Shown here: positions 1 through 8,056 of the stretch, piece after piece
Position numbering within the stretch: position 1 is the first letter of the stretch
How the letters are laid out: each line of letters opens with the position of its first letter
NCBI GenBank assembly: GCA_964501445.1
Contig: CAZCSJ010000002.1
Location: 1-54,464, forward strand
DNA from: CAZCSJ01 sp964501445
GTDB taxonomy: Bacteria > Patescibacteriota > Minisyncoccia > Sungbacterales > HO2-52-23
Direction: 5' to 3'
Length of the DNA stretch: 54,464 nucleotides
Made by a program: the position numbers and the translations under genes
The notes under the pieces: model-generated
Database searches by the model: none
What the model was told of the DNA's origin: nothing
What the model saw: the letters and a program-made list of their open reading frames with translations, nothing else

Positions 1-340
<340 letters not shown>

Positions 341-425
341 TTAGGGCATTACATTACCTGACGCAGAATGCCGTATGCGGCCTGCGATTTGCCGGTGTTT
401 TATCCGCGTGTGTCCCACCTCTTCC

Positions 426-455
426 CCCCGTAGTAGAGCGAAGCTCACTACGGGG
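426..455. repeat. CCCCGTAGT hairpin repeat, copy 1 (in 5S)
   Basis: CCCCGTAGT and ACTACGGGG form a perfect 9-bp stem, with an inner GAGC/GCTC stem and a GAA loop. Related hairpins are at about 24645-24678 and 48340-48377, so this is a dispersed short repeat. Here it interrupts the outer 5S rRNA. Confidence 0.75.
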
Positions 456-502
456 CAGGCATTCCGACTGCGCCCCGTACTGAACTTTTTGCTCTTTTGT
501 TT

Positions 503-619
503 GCTGGTGTTTTATCTAAGTGTGTCCCACCTCTTCCCATTCCGAACAGAGCAGTGAAAGCACTTAGATCCGATGATACTTAAGCCCTTGCGGCTTTGGG
601 AAAGTAGGATACGCCAGCA
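503..619 (+). rRNA. rrf: 5S ribosomal RNA (complete, nested)
   Basis: A 117-base sequence with closing helix GCTGGTGT/ACGCCAGC, the conserved CCGAACAGAG loop and the GATGATACT segment fits a bacterial 5S rRNA. It follows 23S as usual. It lies inside the 188-base insert of the outer 5S, at the tip of a long stem formed by 473-491 (CCCCGTACTGAACTTTTTG) and 636-655 (its near reverse complement). Confidence 0.93.
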
Positions 620-824
620 TACAAAAGCGACACCTCAAAAAGTTCTAGTATGGGGACAGAGAAGTGAAAGCGCGCGGACCCGATGATACTTAAGTCCTTG
701 CGGCTTTGGGAAAGTAGGGTACGCCGGCATATCGCAGGTCGTGTGGGGCCTGCCCCGCACCTTTAGGTTGTGGGGCTTTTGTAAAATTCTAAAAAATCCC
801 ATATATAAGAGAAATAGGCAGGTA

Positions 825-852
825 TTGACAAATACTATACTTGTGCTATAAT
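825..852 (+). promoter_or_regulatory. Sigma-70-type promoter
   Basis: TTGACA at 825-830 and TATAAT at 847-852 are separated by 16 bases, a perfect match to both consensus boxes. Transcription would begin near 859 and run through the repeat at 876-1003 into the small gene at 1068. Confidence 0.85.
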
Positions 853-875
853 TAGACCATAGAGTTTTTTAATTC

Positions 876-1003
876 AAGTTTTTGCGAACAGCGTTTTGGG
901 CATAGCAGAGGTCGTCATCCTGAACGGAGTGAAGGATCTCAAGATTCTTCGTCTTCGCCTCAGAATGACGAAATGTGTGCACAAAATGCTGTTCGTGAGA
1001 ATA
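876..1003. repeat. GTCATCCTGA-type palindromic repeat, copy 1
   Basis: An imperfect inverted repeat of about 125 bases. The ends GCGAACAGCGTTTTG and CAAAATGCTGTTCGT pair with G-T wobbles, and the inner part holds GTCATCCTGAACGGAGTGAAGGATCTC followed by a partial reverse copy. Related elements lie at about 25124-25245 and 32930-33045. This copy sits in the leader of the gene at 1068. Confidence 0.7.
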
Positions 1004-1067
1004 GTATGTGAGTCTCCATCCACATGTATCATGTATGCCGAGCGTATCTGTCGGCAAGGAGGGAATG

Positions 1068-1367
1068 ATGTGTAGAAAAAATGTCGTATCGGGTTCACTT
1101 GTGCTTAGGCACGAACAGATGGCAGTAAAGTGCCACCCCGTGATCCCGGGGTGGTGCTTCCGGTACGAAGGCGGCGGCCCTCGTGGGGTCGACGCCGCCG
1201 CAAGTCCGGCGTTCTACCCGCCGGACCCGAACTTCATAGCAGACGGGAGGGGGGTGCTTCCGTTGGGGACCGCGCTGTGGTCCCCAATAGAATATTTCTC
1301 TGCGCCAGAAGAGGTGCAGAGGAAATTCAGAAAGATGAAGTACCCCTTCAGCGTATCCACGTATTAG
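1068..1367 (+). CDS. Small hypothetical protein with hairpin-rich coding sequence
   Basis: I do not recognise this 99-residue protein. The start is chosen at the ATG at 1068 because AAGGAGGG at 1056-1063 is directly upstream; an ATG at 1065 and an in-frame start at 1008 are alternatives. It has its own consensus promoter (825-852) and a terminator just after the stop. The protein is rich in glycine and proline in the middle and has a basic C-terminus; no membrane segment is visible. The coding DNA contains strong stem-loops, for example GCCACCCC/GGGGTGGT (1132-1155) and TTGGGGACC/GGTCCCCAA (1263-1287), a trait shared with the small genes at 25336 and 25705. It may be a structured RNA as much as a protein gene. 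Confidence 0.55.
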   Translation: MCRKNVVSGSLVLRHEQMAVKCHPVIPGWCFRYEGGGPRGVDAAASPAFYPPDPNFIADGRGVLPLGTALWSPIEYFSAPEEVQRKFRKMKYPFSVSTY

Positions 1368-1378
1368 TTTAGTGTTGA

Positions 1379-1410
1379 AACAAGCGACTTCCGAGCCGCT
1401 TGTTTTTTTA
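1379..1410 (+). terminator. Rho-independent terminator
   Basis: ACAAGCG, a short loop, CGCTTGT and a run of seven T follow the stop codon of the small gene at 1068. Confidence 0.85.
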
Positions 1411-1438
1411 TTCTCCCTCAATATGATAAAGTACTCTT

Positions 1439-2227
1439 ATGTCCTGGCGCGCGCGGCGGCAACTCATCATAGCGTTAATCGTCCTGATCCCGATTACATA
1501 CGTCGGGTATCGCGTTGTTGCGTCGTTTCTCTCTTCCCCCCCCACCTGTTTTGATCGCAGGCAAAATCAGGGGGAGCACGGCATTGATTGCGGCGGACCC
1601 TGCGCGCCGTGTGAAGCGGCAAATCCCAAGTCCGTACAGGTGTTTTCCACGCGCGGAGTTTTGGTGCGTCCCAATGTGTATGACCTTGTTGCCCACATTG
1701 AGAACCCGAATGAGTTTTTGTCCGCGGACAATGTGCGGTATGAATTCACGCTTGTGGATCAGTTTGGTGTTATTACGCGGCGAAGCGGGAAGACATTTTT
1801 TCTCCCGCGGAGTTCGCGTTTCGTGATTGAACCGGCAGTGGAATCGGGCCGCGCGCCCCAATCTATTGAGTTTCGGATTCAGGGGGCGGAATGGCAGCTT
1901 CGGGAATTGCCGCGCTCCGCCCTCGTTGTTGAAGCAACCCGAACGGAGACACGGGAAGAAAACGGCAAAAAAAAGAGCGTGGTGGAGGCAACCATTGGCA
2001 ATCAGTCGCCCCATAATCTCCGCGGCATTGAAGTGGATATAGTGGTTTCCGACCGCGACGGCAATACCATTGGTGTAAGTAAAATCGGTGTTGAGTTCCT
2101 TGCGTCGGGCGCGCGAAAAACAATCCAGGCGATCTGGCCAAACGCCTTTTCGGCCGAGATCGGGCGGGTGGATGTTTTGCCGGTGGTAAATCTTTTGAAT
2201 CCCGACTCGATTGCCGCACCCGAATGA
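1439..2227 (+). CDS. Membrane-anchored protein with N-terminal Cys-rich motif
   Basis: A 262-residue protein with a single membrane segment at about residues 8-30, so most of it is probably outside the cell. It is followed by a cysteine motif (C-x12-C-GG-P-C-x2-C, about residues 37-58) of a type seen in hypothetical surface proteins of CPR bacteria. The remainder looks beta-rich (repeated V/I alternation and a conserved N-P-N motif) and may be an immunoglobulin-like fold. Function unknown. It sits 24 bases upstream of rodA on the same strand and may be cotranscribed with it, which hints at an envelope role. Confidence 0.75.
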   Translation: MSWRARRQLIIALIVLIPITYVGYRVVASFLSSPPTCFDRRQNQGEHGIDCGGPCAPCEAANPKSVQVFSTRGVLVRPNVYDLVAHIENPNEFLSADNVRYEFTLVDQFGVITRRSGKTFFLPRSSRFVIEPAVESGRAPQSIEFRIQGAEWQLRELPRSALVVEATRTETREENGKKKSVVEATIGNQSPHNLRGIEVDIVVSDRDGNTIGVSKIGVEFLASGARKTIQAIWPNAFSAEIGRVDVLPVVNLLNPDSIAAPE

Positions 2228-2251
2228 GCGGGAAATTACGAAGTAGGAAGT

Positions 2252-3382
2252 ATGCAGGCAGTCATTCTCCATATTCGCCGTTATGATTGGCTCCTTATGG
2301 GAGCTGTTTTGGTGCTGGCGGGGTTCGGCCTTTTGACACTCTTTAGTTTATCTTCGGCAAGCACATTTCCTTTTTTCACGCGTCAGCTCGCGTGGACCGC
2401 GATTGGTGTCGCATTTCTCGTCCTTGCCAGTTTCATTGATTTCCGGATGTTCCGCACGCAAGGCGTTCTTATCTTTCTTTTGTACCTTTTTGGCATTTCG
2501 CTTCTCACGATTTTGCTTTTGAAAAATGCGGCGGTGCGCGGGGTGGAGGGGTGGCTTCAGATCGGGGGGTTCACCGTGCAGCCCGTGGAGGCAGTGAAAC
2601 TTCTCCTCATCATTCTCCTCGCAAAATTTTTTTCAAAGCGCCATGTGGAGATTTATCGCATCCGTCATCTTTTGGTTTCGGGCGCGTATATGGCATTGCC
2701 CGCGTTTTTAGTCCTCGCTCAGCCCGACCTCGGTTCGGCAATCGTGCTTGTGGCAATCTGGTCTGCAGTGGTGGTTTTTTCGGGAATGAAATTGCGGCAT
2801 CTCGTGATTCTTTTTTTGCTCGGCGCGATTCTTTCCGGATTTGCATGGGGGTTTTTACTTGCACCATATCAAAAGGCGCGCATCACGTCGTTTTTAAATC
2901 CCGAGGGAGATCCTAAAGGCGCGGGGTATCAGGCGATCCAGTCCGTTATCGCCGTGGGGTCGGGGAGGATGTGGGGGAAGGGGCTCGGCTATGGCTCGCA
3001 GTCGCACTTGAACTTCCTGCCTGAGGCCGAGACCGATTTTATTTTTGCGGCATTTGCCGAAGAGTGGGGTTTTGTAGGGGTTGTCGTCATGCTCGGATTT
3101 TACTTTTTGGTGCTGTGGCGGATTATTGTAATCGGTATGCGGGCATCGGATAATTTCTCGCGGCTCTACACTTTGGGTTTTGCCGCGTTGATTTTTATGC
3201 AAAGTTTCATTCACATTGGCATCAATATGGGGCTTTTACCCATCACCGGCATCACGTTGCCATTCATCTCCTACGGCGGTTCCAGTTTGGTAACGCTTTT
3301 AGCGGGCATTGGTATCGTGCAGAATATCAAGATGAATGCGAGGAGGGCGGTGGATTTGCATCAGTGGAAGGGGATTGGGTGA
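2252..3382 (+). CDS. rodA: Rod shape-determining protein RodA (SEDS glycosyltransferase)
   Basis: A 376-residue polytopic membrane protein of the FtsW/RodA/SpoVE family. These SEDS proteins polymerise lipid II into glycan strands, working with a class B penicillin-binding protein. About ten membrane segments are visible. The family signatures are present: the loop KGAGYQAIQS...GKGLGYGSQS with LPEAETDFIFA and EEWG (about residues 222-271), and the C-terminal PITGITLPFISYGGSS (about 328-343). Length is normal for RodA, and the lack of a long FtsW-type tail favours RodA. The start at 2252 has GGAAG just upstream. The likely partner transpeptidase is at 19989. Confidence 0.93.
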   Translation: MQAVILHIRRYDWLLMGAVLVLAGFGLLTLFSLSSASTFPFFTRQLAWTAIGVAFLVLASFIDFRMFRTQGVLIFLLYLFGISLLTILLLKNAAVRGVEGWLQIGGFTVQPVEAVKLLLIILLAKFFSKRHVEIYRIRHLLVSGAYMALPAFLVLAQPDLGSAIVLVAIWSAVVVFSGMKLRHLVILFLLGAILSGFAWGFLLAPYQKARITSFLNPEGDPKGAGYQAIQSVIAVGSGRMWGKGLGYGSQSHLNFLPEAETDFIFAAFAEEWGFVGVVVMLGFYFLVLWRIIVIGMRASDNFSRLYTLGFAALIFMQSFIHIGINMGLLPITGITLPFISYGGSSLVTLLAGIGIVQNIKMNARRAVDLHQWKGIG

Positions 3383-3420
3383 CATGTTGAAATCTTTAAA
3401 TCTCGAAATGTGTGTGCGGT

Positions 3421-3560
3421 GTCCTCGGCAATATAGTTTTGAAACACGCTCGTCCCACCAGCGCGGGACTCGCTAAGCATACGGCGCGGCGCTCCGATAT
3501 ACATCGGAGACCATGCCGCCGCGCCTCCTGATTGTTTCAAAACTACATTGCCTCGTCTGC
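3421..3560. repeat. Structured intergenic element, copy A (after rodA)
   Basis: GGCAATATAGTTTTGAAACA at 3427 pairs with TGTTTCAAAACTACATTGCC ending at 3552. Inside are GGCGCGGCG/CGCCGCGCC and a small CTCCGAT/ATCGGAG hairpin. Copy B lies between rpoB and rpoC and shares CTAAGCAT, CGGCGCGGCG and CATGCCGCCGCGCCTCCTGA. A diverged copy follows rpoC. Outer pairing may extend to about 3400 and 3580. Confidence 0.7.
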
Positions 3561-3673
3561 ACTTAAAAATCGAGGGAGTGATGCCTCGCTTGCCTTGCGA
3601 AGATTCTTGATATATAGTGTTTTTGTTCTTTATTTAGCATTACCGTAATGATGTGACGTTAGGAGGGAACTAA

Positions 3674-3919
3674 GTGGGAAGTCAAAAAAAGTATACGGCC
3701 GTCTTTCCTGAAGAGTTATACAAAGAATTAGAATTGGTTGCTGAAGCAAAAGATAGCTATGTTGTAAATGTGCTACGTTCGTTTGTGGGTCTCGGACTGT
3801 TCCTTTATCAATTCGAGAAATCAGGAGGAGAGATAGTTATCAAAATAGATGGTGAAGAATATTCTTTATCTTTCTTTAAATCTTTCCCTGAGATCTGGGA
3901 TGTACTAGATGAGCACTAG
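3674..3919 (+). CDS. Small hypothetical protein
   Basis: An 81-residue protein starting at GTG 3674, with a good ribosome site (AGGAGGGAA at 3661). It is AT-rich compared with its neighbours. The first half (basic start, then YTAVFPEELYKELELVAEA) could be a ribbon-helix-helix-like or small helical fold, and the C-terminal third is acidic. No family recognised. It stands alone between a structured intergenic repeat and rpe. Confidence 0.6.
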   Translation: MGSQKKYTAVFPEELYKELELVAEAKDSYVVNVLRSFVGLGLFLYQFEKSGGEIVIKIDGEEYSLSFFKSFPEIWDVLDEH

Positions 3920-4001
3920 ATATATAGCTAAATTGATTCAAAAGGTCCTTGCTTAACACGGGGCCTATTTTGTTTCCACCTTTTCTTTTATAATGTATCT
4001 C

Positions 4002-4796
4002 ATGGCAGAAGTAATTCCCGTCATCAACGTCCCCACATTTGAAGAAGCAAAAGCGCGCATAGCAAAAGTTGCGCCGTTTTTGCATCCCGTTAGAAGTAAG
4101 ATGACTATGTCATCTGCCGATTCGCAAGCGAATCGGACTTCTAACGGGACAGGATGGGTTCACGTGGATGTGACGGATGGTGTGTTTTCAAAGCACCCGA
4201 CATGGCGGAATCCCGAGGATTTGCCGCGTTTTGACCAGTCGCTCGCAGTTGAGCTCCATCTGATGGTCGTGGAGCCGGAGAAGGGGATTGAGCAATGGCT
4301 TGTCTCTCCGGTGCGGCGCATTATCGTGCATATTGAAACGCTCCCCGATGTGAATCTTTTGATTGAAAAATGCCACTCTGCGGGGGTGGAGATTGGTCTT
4401 GCGGTAGGTCCCGGCGCCATGTGGGAGTCGCTTGTGCCGTGGTGCGGTAAAGTGGACCCCGTTAGAAGTCAGACGCCTGAGGCGTCTGCCGATTCGCAAG
4501 CGAATCGGACTTCTAACGGGGTGGATATGGTGCAGGTGCTTGCGGTTGCTCCCGGCCCGAGCGGGCAGGAAGTGGTGCCCGACACCTACGACAAAATCCG
4601 CCATATACGGGAGGCGTGCCCAGAGTGTATAATAGAAGTTGACGGCGGCATGAATCCGGAAACCGCTCGTCGCGCGAGAGAGGCAGGGGCGGATCTTATC
4701 GCTTCGGGTGCATATATTTTTAATTCGCCGGATATTCAGCGAGCAATAAAGGAGCTTTGTACCGATCTTAGTTCGGTACGCTTTGTACCGAACTAA
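4002..4796 (+). CDS. rpe: Ribulose-phosphate 3-epimerase-like protein with palindromic inserts
   Basis: A TIM-barrel epimerase of the pentose phosphate pathway, interconverting ribulose-5-P and xylulose-5-P. Family motifs are visible: HVDVTDGVF, VELHLMV, IIVHIE, GLAVGPGA, MVQVLAVAPG and EVDGGMNPETA. The ATG at 4002 is preferred over 3993. Two copies of a 63-base palindromic element (4087-4149 and 4459-4521) lie in frame and add about 21 residues each (both contain SADSQANRTSNG). Both fall where the normal barrel would have loops. The last 12 or so residues are encoded by the left part of a further long inverted repeat (4757-4807), and the stop codon lies in its right arm. The enzyme may tolerate these, or activity may be altered. 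Confidence 0.85.
   Translation: MAEVIPVINVPTFEEAKARIAKVAPFLHPVRSKMTMSSADSQANRTSNGTGWVHVDVTDGVFSKHPTWRNPEDLPRFDQSLAVELHLMVVEPEKGIEQWLVSPVRRIIVHIETLPDVNLLIEKCHSAGVEIGLAVGPGAMWESLVPWCGKVDPVRSQTPEASADSQANRTSNGVDMVQVLAVAPGPSGQEVVPDTYDKIRHIREACPECIIEVDGGMNPETARRAREAGADLIASGAYIFNSPDIQRAIKELCTDLSSVRFVPN
4087..4149. repeat. Palindromic element in rpe, copy 1
   Basis: CCCGTTAGAAGT and ACTTCTAACGGG close a three-way structure with two inner hairpins: AGATGAC/GTCATCT and GATTCGC-AA-GCGAATC. It is 63 bases long, a multiple of three, and in frame in rpe. Confidence 0.85.
4459..4521. repeat. Palindromic element in rpe, copy 2
   Basis: The same outer arms (CCCGTTAGAAGT/ACTTCTAACGGG) and the same GATTCGC/GCGAATC hairpin as copy 1. 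The other hairpin differs in sequence but still pairs (AGACGCC/GGCGTCT), which points to selection on folding. It reads through in frame. Confidence 0.85.
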
Positions 4797-4807
4797 GATC
4801 GGTACAA
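4757..4807. repeat. Long inverted repeat overlapping the rpe stop
   Basis: TTGTACCGATCTTAG... at 4757-4779 and its exact 23-base reverse complement at 4785-4807 flank a GCTTT loop. The rpe stop codon is in the right arm. A shorter relative, GTACCGATCTTAGATCGGTAC, is at 43012-43034. Without a T-run it is not a typical terminator. Confidence 0.8.
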
Positions 4808-4820
4808 GTACAGAGGAAAT

Positions 4821-5822
4821 ATGGGCTTTTCAAAGACGCAGTACGACTTCATCGCCATAGGGGATACCGTCACCGATGCGTTTATCCGTTTGAAAGACGC
4901 GGCGGTGAATTGTGATATCAATCGCGAACACTGCAAAATTTGCATGCGGTTTGCGGATAAAATCCCGTATGAATCGGTGACGGTGGTGCCGGCAGTGGGG
5001 AACAGCGCCAATGCATCGGTCGCGGCGGCGCGTCTAGGGCTCAAGACCGCACTTGTCTCAAACGTAGGAGATGACTATTTCGGGAAAGAGTGTCTTGATG
5101 CATTGACAAAAGAAGGAGTGGAAACAGGATTTATCAAAGTGCACCAAGGGCAGAAGACCAATTATCACTATGTGCTTTGGTATGAGGACGATCGGACTAT
5201 TTTGATAAAACATGAGGAGTTCACCTATCAACTGCCGGATATCAATACGCCCAAATGGGTATATTTTTCTTCCCTTGGCGGCAATTCTTTGGAATTTCAT
5301 AAAGTGGTGGAGGAGTATCTCTCAAGGCACTCGGAAATCAAGCTCGCATTCCAACCAGGCACATTTCAGATGAAGATCGGGCGCCAGGCGCTTGCGGGAA
5401 TTTACAAACGAAGTGAAGTGTTTATCTGCAATAAAGAAGAAGCGCAGAGGATTTTGGAAACCAACGAGGATGATATTAAAAAATTACTCGCGATGATACA
5501 TGAGGTGGGGCCAAAGATCGTCGCGATAACCGATGGCATCAAGGGCGCGTATGCGTCAGACGGCGCGAATGCCTATTTTATGCCGCCGTATCCCGACCCA
5601 AAACCGCCTTTTGAGCGCACGGGTGCGGGTGATGCGTTTTCGTCTACGTTTGTGGTTGCCTTGGTTTATGGGCTGAGTGTAGTCGAAGCCTTACAGTGGG
5701 CGCCGATAAACTCAATGTCGGTCGTGCAATATGTCGGCGCGCGCGAGGGACTTTTGAACCGCCATCAACTTGAAGCATATTTAGAGAAAGCGCCCACGGA
5801 TTATATTCCGAAGAAACTATAA
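4821..5822 (+). CDS. PfkB-family carbohydrate kinase
   Basis: A 333-residue sugar or nucleoside kinase of the ribokinase/PfkB fold, transferring phosphate from ATP to a hydroxyl of its substrate. The N-terminal D-x-IAIGD motif, the GNSANASVAAARLGL region (about residues 57-74) and the C-terminal anion-hole motif RTGAGDAFSSTF (about 266-277) are present, with the catalytic Asp inside GAGD. The substrate cannot be assigned; ribokinase-, adenosine kinase- and fructokinase-like proteins share these motifs. It lies directly downstream of rpe and upstream of an aldolase, so a role in sugar phosphate metabolism is a reasonable inference. Confidence 0.85.
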   Translation: MGFSKTQYDFIAIGDTVTDAFIRLKDAAVNCDINREHCKICMRFADKIPYESVTVVPAVGNSANASVAAARLGLKTALVSNVGDDYFGKECLDALTKEGVETGFIKVHQGQKTNYHYVLWYEDDRTILIKHEEFTYQLPDINTPKWVYFSSLGGNSLEFHKVVEEYLSRHSEIKLAFQPGTFQMKIGRQALAGIYKRSEVFICNKEEAQRILETNEDDIKKLLAMIHEVGPKIVAITDGIKGAYASDGANAYFMPPYPDPKPPFERTGAGDAFSSTFVVALVYGLSVVEALQWAPINSMSVVQYVGAREGLLNRHQLEAYLEKAPTDYIPKKL

Positions 5823-5824
5823 AC

Positions 5825-5928
5825 TTATATCAAATATCAAAAATCAAAATGCAAAATGACAATGCAAAAAGTAAAAGATTTTTGATTTTTTCTCTGTATT
5901 TTTGATGTTTACTATTTGATTTTTAATT
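5825..5928. repeat. AT-rich inverted repeat, copy 1
   Basis: TATCAAATATCAAAAATCAAAA on the left is mirrored by TTTTTGATTTTT and TATTTTTGATGTTTACTATTTGA on the right. A related element is at about 14117-14225. Confidence 0.6.
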
Positions 5929-5931
5929 TTT

Positions 5932-7071
5932 ATGACTGATCCCAAAACACAAGGATACGCCGAATCAGAACAAAAGACCCCCATCGCGGGCTATATTCTG
6001 CTTCTCGCGATGTTTGCCGCATCCACGTTTTTTGGCTGGCGCGCGCTAGATGATTTGCAAAATGTGCCAAAGCGTCCCGAGCTTTTGTCGCAGTGCGCGG
6101 CGGAATTTGCGGCGTATACATGGGAGGATTGGGGGAGAGAGTATCAAGGGAATTTCCGCGAGGCGTATGCTCCGCCCCCGTTTGAGCCCGCGGCTCCATA
6201 CAGGGGCGGCAAACCAGCACCGGTAGGGGAAACGCCGAAGTGCAAGTTTTCCGCGATTGAAAAGGAGCACGGTATTCCCGCGATTTTTGAAAAGTATGGT
6301 GCGCCCCAACTTACGCAAGACCTTCAGCAAACGGAAATTGACCTTTCGGACTATCAAAATCGCTATCAGATTGCGCTTACCGAACGCATCGCCGAAGCCG
6401 AACGGAAGCTTTACGATATTCCAGAGATCCAAAGAAAACTTGAGGAACTCCGAAAGAAAAAAGTAGAACTTGAAATCCGCCGAGACGCGTTTCGGGGTGA
6501 GATAAAGCCGGTATACCGCGCGCTCATGGATGAGTACCGAGGCCAATGGCGATGGTATGAATTCAAGGTGTTTCTTTTGGAAATCATCTTTGTCGTTCCA
6601 TTCTTCCTTTTGGTGCTCTGGGGGTATCGGAAATTGCTCGCACGGAACAGCCCCTACACGATTATTGCAACCGCACTCGTGGCAGTGGCATCGGTCTTGA
6701 TGCTCCGCGTGCTCATCAGTTGGTTCTGGAGTTTATTTTTGGCGCGGGTGCTTGAAAATCTTTGGAATATCGTAAAAAACATCGCGCTTTTGAAGAGCAT
6801 TGTATTTTACGGCGGCATGGTCCTCTCAATTCTGATTTTCGGCGGCGCGGTGTACCTTTTGCAAAAGCGCATTTTTGACCCCAAGCGCGTAGCAATGCGC
6901 CGCCTCCGCCAGAAACTCTGCCCCAGTTGCCAGACCTCGCTTGACCTTGCCGATGAGTTTTGCCCGGATTGCGGAAGGAAATTAAAAGAAAAATGCAGTT
7001 CGTGTGTGGAGGATCGTTGGGTGGATTTTCCGAAATGCCCGAATTGCGGTTACGGGAATAAGGAATTATGA
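5932..7071 (+). CDS. Membrane protein with coiled coil and C-terminal zinc ribbons
   Basis: A 379-residue protein that I cannot assign to a named family. It has a membrane segment at about residues 18-37, a mostly extracytoplasmic region with a predicted coiled coil rich in Glu/Lys/Arg (about 135-195), and three further membrane segments (about 212-232, 242-268 and 288-310). The tail carries two CxxC-CxxC pairs (CPSC...CPDC, then CSSC...CPNC, about residues 331-375), typical of double zinc ribbons. It may sense or scaffold at the membrane; function unknown. The aldolase gene begins 10 bases after its stop. Confidence 0.75.
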   Translation: MTDPKTQGYAESEQKTPIAGYILLLAMFAASTFFGWRALDDLQNVPKRPELLSQCAAEFAAYTWEDWGREYQGNFREAYAPPPFEPAAPYRGGKPAPVGETPKCKFSAIEKEHGIPAIFEKYGAPQLTQDLQQTEIDLSDYQNRYQIALTERIAEAERKLYDIPEIQRKLEELRKKKVELEIRRDAFRGEIKPVYRALMDEYRGQWRWYEFKVFLLEIIFVVPFFLLVLWGYRKLLARNSPYTIIATALVAVASVLMLRVLISWFWSLFLARVLENLWNIVKNIALLKSIVFYGGMVLSILIFGGAVYLLQKRIFDPKRVAMRRLRQKLCPSCQTSLDLADEFCPDCGRKLKEKCSSCVEDRWVDFPKCPNCGYGNKEL

Positions 7072-7081
7072 ATTAGGAATT

Positions 7082-7957
7082 ATGGACGATTTACGGGCGA
7101 TTTTACTACGAGCAACAAAAGAAAAGTGGGCAACGGGACATTTTAATGTTTCGGAGCTCGACCACATGCGCGCGATTACGGAGGCCTGCAAAGAGGTCGG
7201 CGCGTCTGCAATTATCGGCACCTCGGAAGGGGAGCGGAAACACATGGGGGTTTTGGAAGCAGTGGCGCTTCGCGACGCGCTCCGCCGCGAATTCGGGATT
7301 CCGGTGTTTCTCAACGCCGACCACTCCAAAAGTGTTGAGACCGCAAAAGCCGCAATTGATGCGGGATATGATTCAATACATATTGATTTATCGGCAAAAT
7401 CATTTGAAGAAAATGTCGCCGGGACGCGTGAAGTCATAGAGTACGCAAAACTCAAAACTCAAAACTCAAAACTCATTAGCGTGGAGGGAGAACTTGGATA
7501 TTTGAAAGGCGAGTCAAAAGTACAAAACGAAAAAATTGAAGTAAATCCCGATGACTATACAAAGCCCGAAGAAGCAAAAGAATTTGTAGAGAAAACAGGA
7601 GTAGACCGCTTGGCAATAGTCGTCGGCAATATCCATGGCATTTCGCTTGATGAGCCGGCGCTTGATATTGAGCGCATCCGCGCAATTCGCGCAGCCGTGC
7701 CCGAGGAACTCGCGTTGGTGCTCCACGCCGGATCCGGCATTCCCGATGAGCAAATCCGCGCGGCGATTGCGGCGGGGATTGCCAATATTCACATCAACAC
7801 CGATCTTCGTGTGGCATACGCGGGCGCACTGAAAGACGCAATCGCCGCGCATCCGGATGAGGTGGCGATGTATAAGCTCGACGCGCCCGCTCTCGGTGCG
7901 ATGAAAAAAATGGTCGTTGAGAAACTCATACTATTCAAATCCGACCATACGATGTGA
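7082..7957 (+). CDS. fba: Class II fructose-bisphosphate aldolase
   Basis: A 291-residue zinc-dependent aldolase that cleaves fructose 1,6-bisphosphate into glyceraldehyde-3-P and dihydroxyacetone-P. The family pattern is clear: GHFNVSELD near the start, LNADHSK (Asp and zinc-ligand His, about residues 78-84), VEGELGYL (about 138-145), NIHGI (His ligand) and HAGSGIPDEQI followed by NINTDLR-like NIHINTDLR. The start at 7082 is taken because family similarity starts there. The coding sequence includes a tandem CAAAACT repeat (about 7449-7473) giving KLKTQNSKL, which looks like inserted low-complexity DNA in a surface loop. Confidence 0.92.
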   Translation: MDDLRAILLRATKEKWATGHFNVSELDHMRAITEACKEVGASAIIGTSEGERKHMGVLEAVALRDALRREFGIPVFLNADHSKSVETAKAAIDAGYDSIHIDLSAKSFEENVAGTREVIEYAKLKTQNSKLISVEGELGYLKGESKVQNEKIEVNPDDYTKPEEAKEFVEKTGVDRLAIVVGNIHGISLDEPALDIERIRAIRAAVPEELALVLHAGSGIPDEQIRAAIAAGIANIHINTDLRVAYAGALKDAIAAHPDEVAMYKLDAPALGAMKKMVVEKLILFKSDHTM

Positions 7958-7969
7958 GTTCTTTATATC

Positions 7970-8003
7970 ATTGCATATACTCGCTATAGCATTTATATGC
8001 AAT
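7970..8003. repeat. ATTGCATATA palindrome, copy 1 (5' of PaaX/Cas2-like gene)
   Basis: ATTGCATATA, three bases, GCTATAGC, three bases and TATATGCAAT make a 34-bp palindrome. The two 3-base variable positions do not pair in this copy. It lies 53 bases before the PaaX/Cas2-like start. Confidence 0.85.
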
Positions 8004-8056
8004 AGATAGTTTGAATCGTTTTTCGATACCTTACACCTTAATGTTATAGAAAATCT

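Larger units (their letters stand above)
391..729 (+). rRNA. rrf: Outer, split 5S ribosomal RNA with two insertions
   Basis: A second 5S rRNA is present in pieces. The 5' part is 391-426, a 7-base piece ATTCCGA is at 461-467, and the 3' part is 656-729. Removing a hairpin insert (about 427-460) and a 188-base insert (468-655) restores the uninterrupted order ATTCCGA-ACAGAG found in the intact copy at 503-619. The halves still pair with each other and not with the inner copy: GCCGGTGT with ACGCCGGC (inner GCTGGTGT/ACGCCAGC), and TCCGCGTG with CGCGCGGA (inner TCTAAGTG/CACTTAGA). These compensatory changes argue that it was, or is, a working 5S. Product and processing are unknown. Confidence 0.75.

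Noticed and set aside
375..557. ORF in the 5S locus
   Set aside because: It lies over rRNA sequence and hairpins and has no ribosome site.
1475..2272. Long ORF opposite the membrane-anchored protein
   Set aside because: The plus-strand frame has a membrane segment, a conserved Cys motif and operon position; the other strand does not look like a protein.
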